Source of the DNA: Verrucomicrobia bacterium UBA7008
GTDB lineage: Bacteria; Verrucomicrobiota; Kiritimatiellia; RFP12; UBA1067
Direction of reading: 5' to 3'
NCBI GenBank assembly: GCA_002449695.1
Contig: DJXI01000081.1
Span: 1 to 15,277, forward strand
DNA: 15,277 nt
In this document: piece by piece, positions 15,135 through 15,277 of the stretch
Layout of the letters: each line of letters opens with the position of its first letter
Numbering within the stretch: position 1 is the first letter of the stretch
Position numbers and translations under genes: made by a program
Notes under the pieces: generated by a model
What the model was told of the DNA's origin: nothing
Database searches by the model: none
What the model saw: the letters and a program-made list of their open reading frames with translations, nothing else

Positions 15135-15168
15135 TGGCGTCGAAATAGATTTGAAACTGAAAACAGAG

Positions 15169-15174
15169 AAGGAG
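15169..15174 (+). promoter_or_regulatory. Ribosome binding site of the gene at 15182
   Basis: AAGGAG ends 7 bases before the ATG at 15182. It fixes that start over other nearby start codons. Confidence 0.7.
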
Positions 15175-15181
15175 AAGACAG

Positions 15182-15277
15182 ATGAAAAACATAGCCACCA
15201 TGGTTGCAGCGGTTGTGTCAGTCGCGGCCGCTTCATTCGCTACACCCATCGTCGATACGTTCGAATCGACAATGGAC
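15182..15277 (+). CDS. Secreted protein, N-terminal part only (runs off the window)
   Basis: Thirty-two codons are visible. A strong AAGGAG site precedes ATG 15182. The start is a signal peptide with basic N-region (MKN), alanine/valine-rich core and cleavage motif SFA before TPIVDTFE. The mature start TPIVDTFES resembles the opening of LamG-like surface proteins of the same kind as the fragment just upstream, so it may be an intact relative of it. The gene continues beyond the right edge and its product cannot be assigned. Confidence 0.7.
   Translation, partial: MKNIATMVAAVVSVAAASFATPIVDTFESTMD

Noticed and set aside
15059..15148. 29-residue ORF overlapping the stop of the surface fragment by four bases (ATGA)
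   Set aside because: Coupling is possible, but it has no own ribosome site or recognisable motif and its end coincides with the GC-rich hairpin. It is not supported as a gene.
1..15277. CRISPR array, tRNA, rRNA or toxin-antitoxin genes
   Set aside because: No regularly spaced repeats, cloverleaf-like sequence, rRNA motif or small gene pair of that kind was seen on either strand.

Overview
The window looks like a piece of a high-GC bacterium of the Planctomycetes-Verrucomicrobia-Chlamydiae group, most likely a gut-type Kiritimatiellota. This is inferred from the large secreted beta-rich surface proteins, PVC-style secreted FAD oxidoreductases and sialidases, clear Shine-Dalgarno sites and very GC-rich coding sequence. 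There is no rRNA or marker gene to prove it. Every convincing gene is on the + strand.

Left part (1-1300). The first 300 bases hold no intact gene. They carry GC-rich hairpins and what appears to be a small non-autonomous mobile element. Its long imperfect inverted repeats (53-90 and 247-289) flank a 37-residue ORF that reads like the head of a REP-associated (Y1-type) transposase joined to a short tail. An AraC-family regulator (331-1224) follows, then an extended -10 promoter enclosed in an inverted repeat (1278-1298).

Central part (1368-13065). This is a closely spaced, operon-like series with gaps of 42, 27, 18, -4 and 2 bases. In order it encodes: a chimeric exported protein (GH2-type head, N-acetylneuraminate lyase tail); an 868-residue surface/passenger-type protein; a clan GH-A-like secreted glycosidase; a 1406-residue protein (GH42-like barrel, amidotransferase-like domain, NEW3-like and discoidin-like modules, BNR sialidase domain); and an FAD-dependent oxidoreductase fused to a complete YhcH/NanQ-type domain. 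Together these point to breakdown of a complex, possibly sialylated host glycan outside the cytoplasm. The substrate is inference.

Right part (13024-15277). This is a mosaic. A truncated signal peptide is joined to the tail of an alpha/beta hydrolase, then to an FN3-like domain and the head of a tyrosine phosphatase. That runs out of frame into the tail of a second surface protein. A new secreted protein starts at 15182 and leaves the window.

Two points stand out. Three modules of sialic-acid metabolism (NanA tail, sialidase, NanQ) each sit as the C-terminal part of a protein whose N-terminal part is unrelated. There are also at least three head-to-tail gene junctions within 15 kb, which means either active gene remodelling or assembly chimerism. 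No CRISPR array, tRNA, rRNA or complete insertion sequence was seen.
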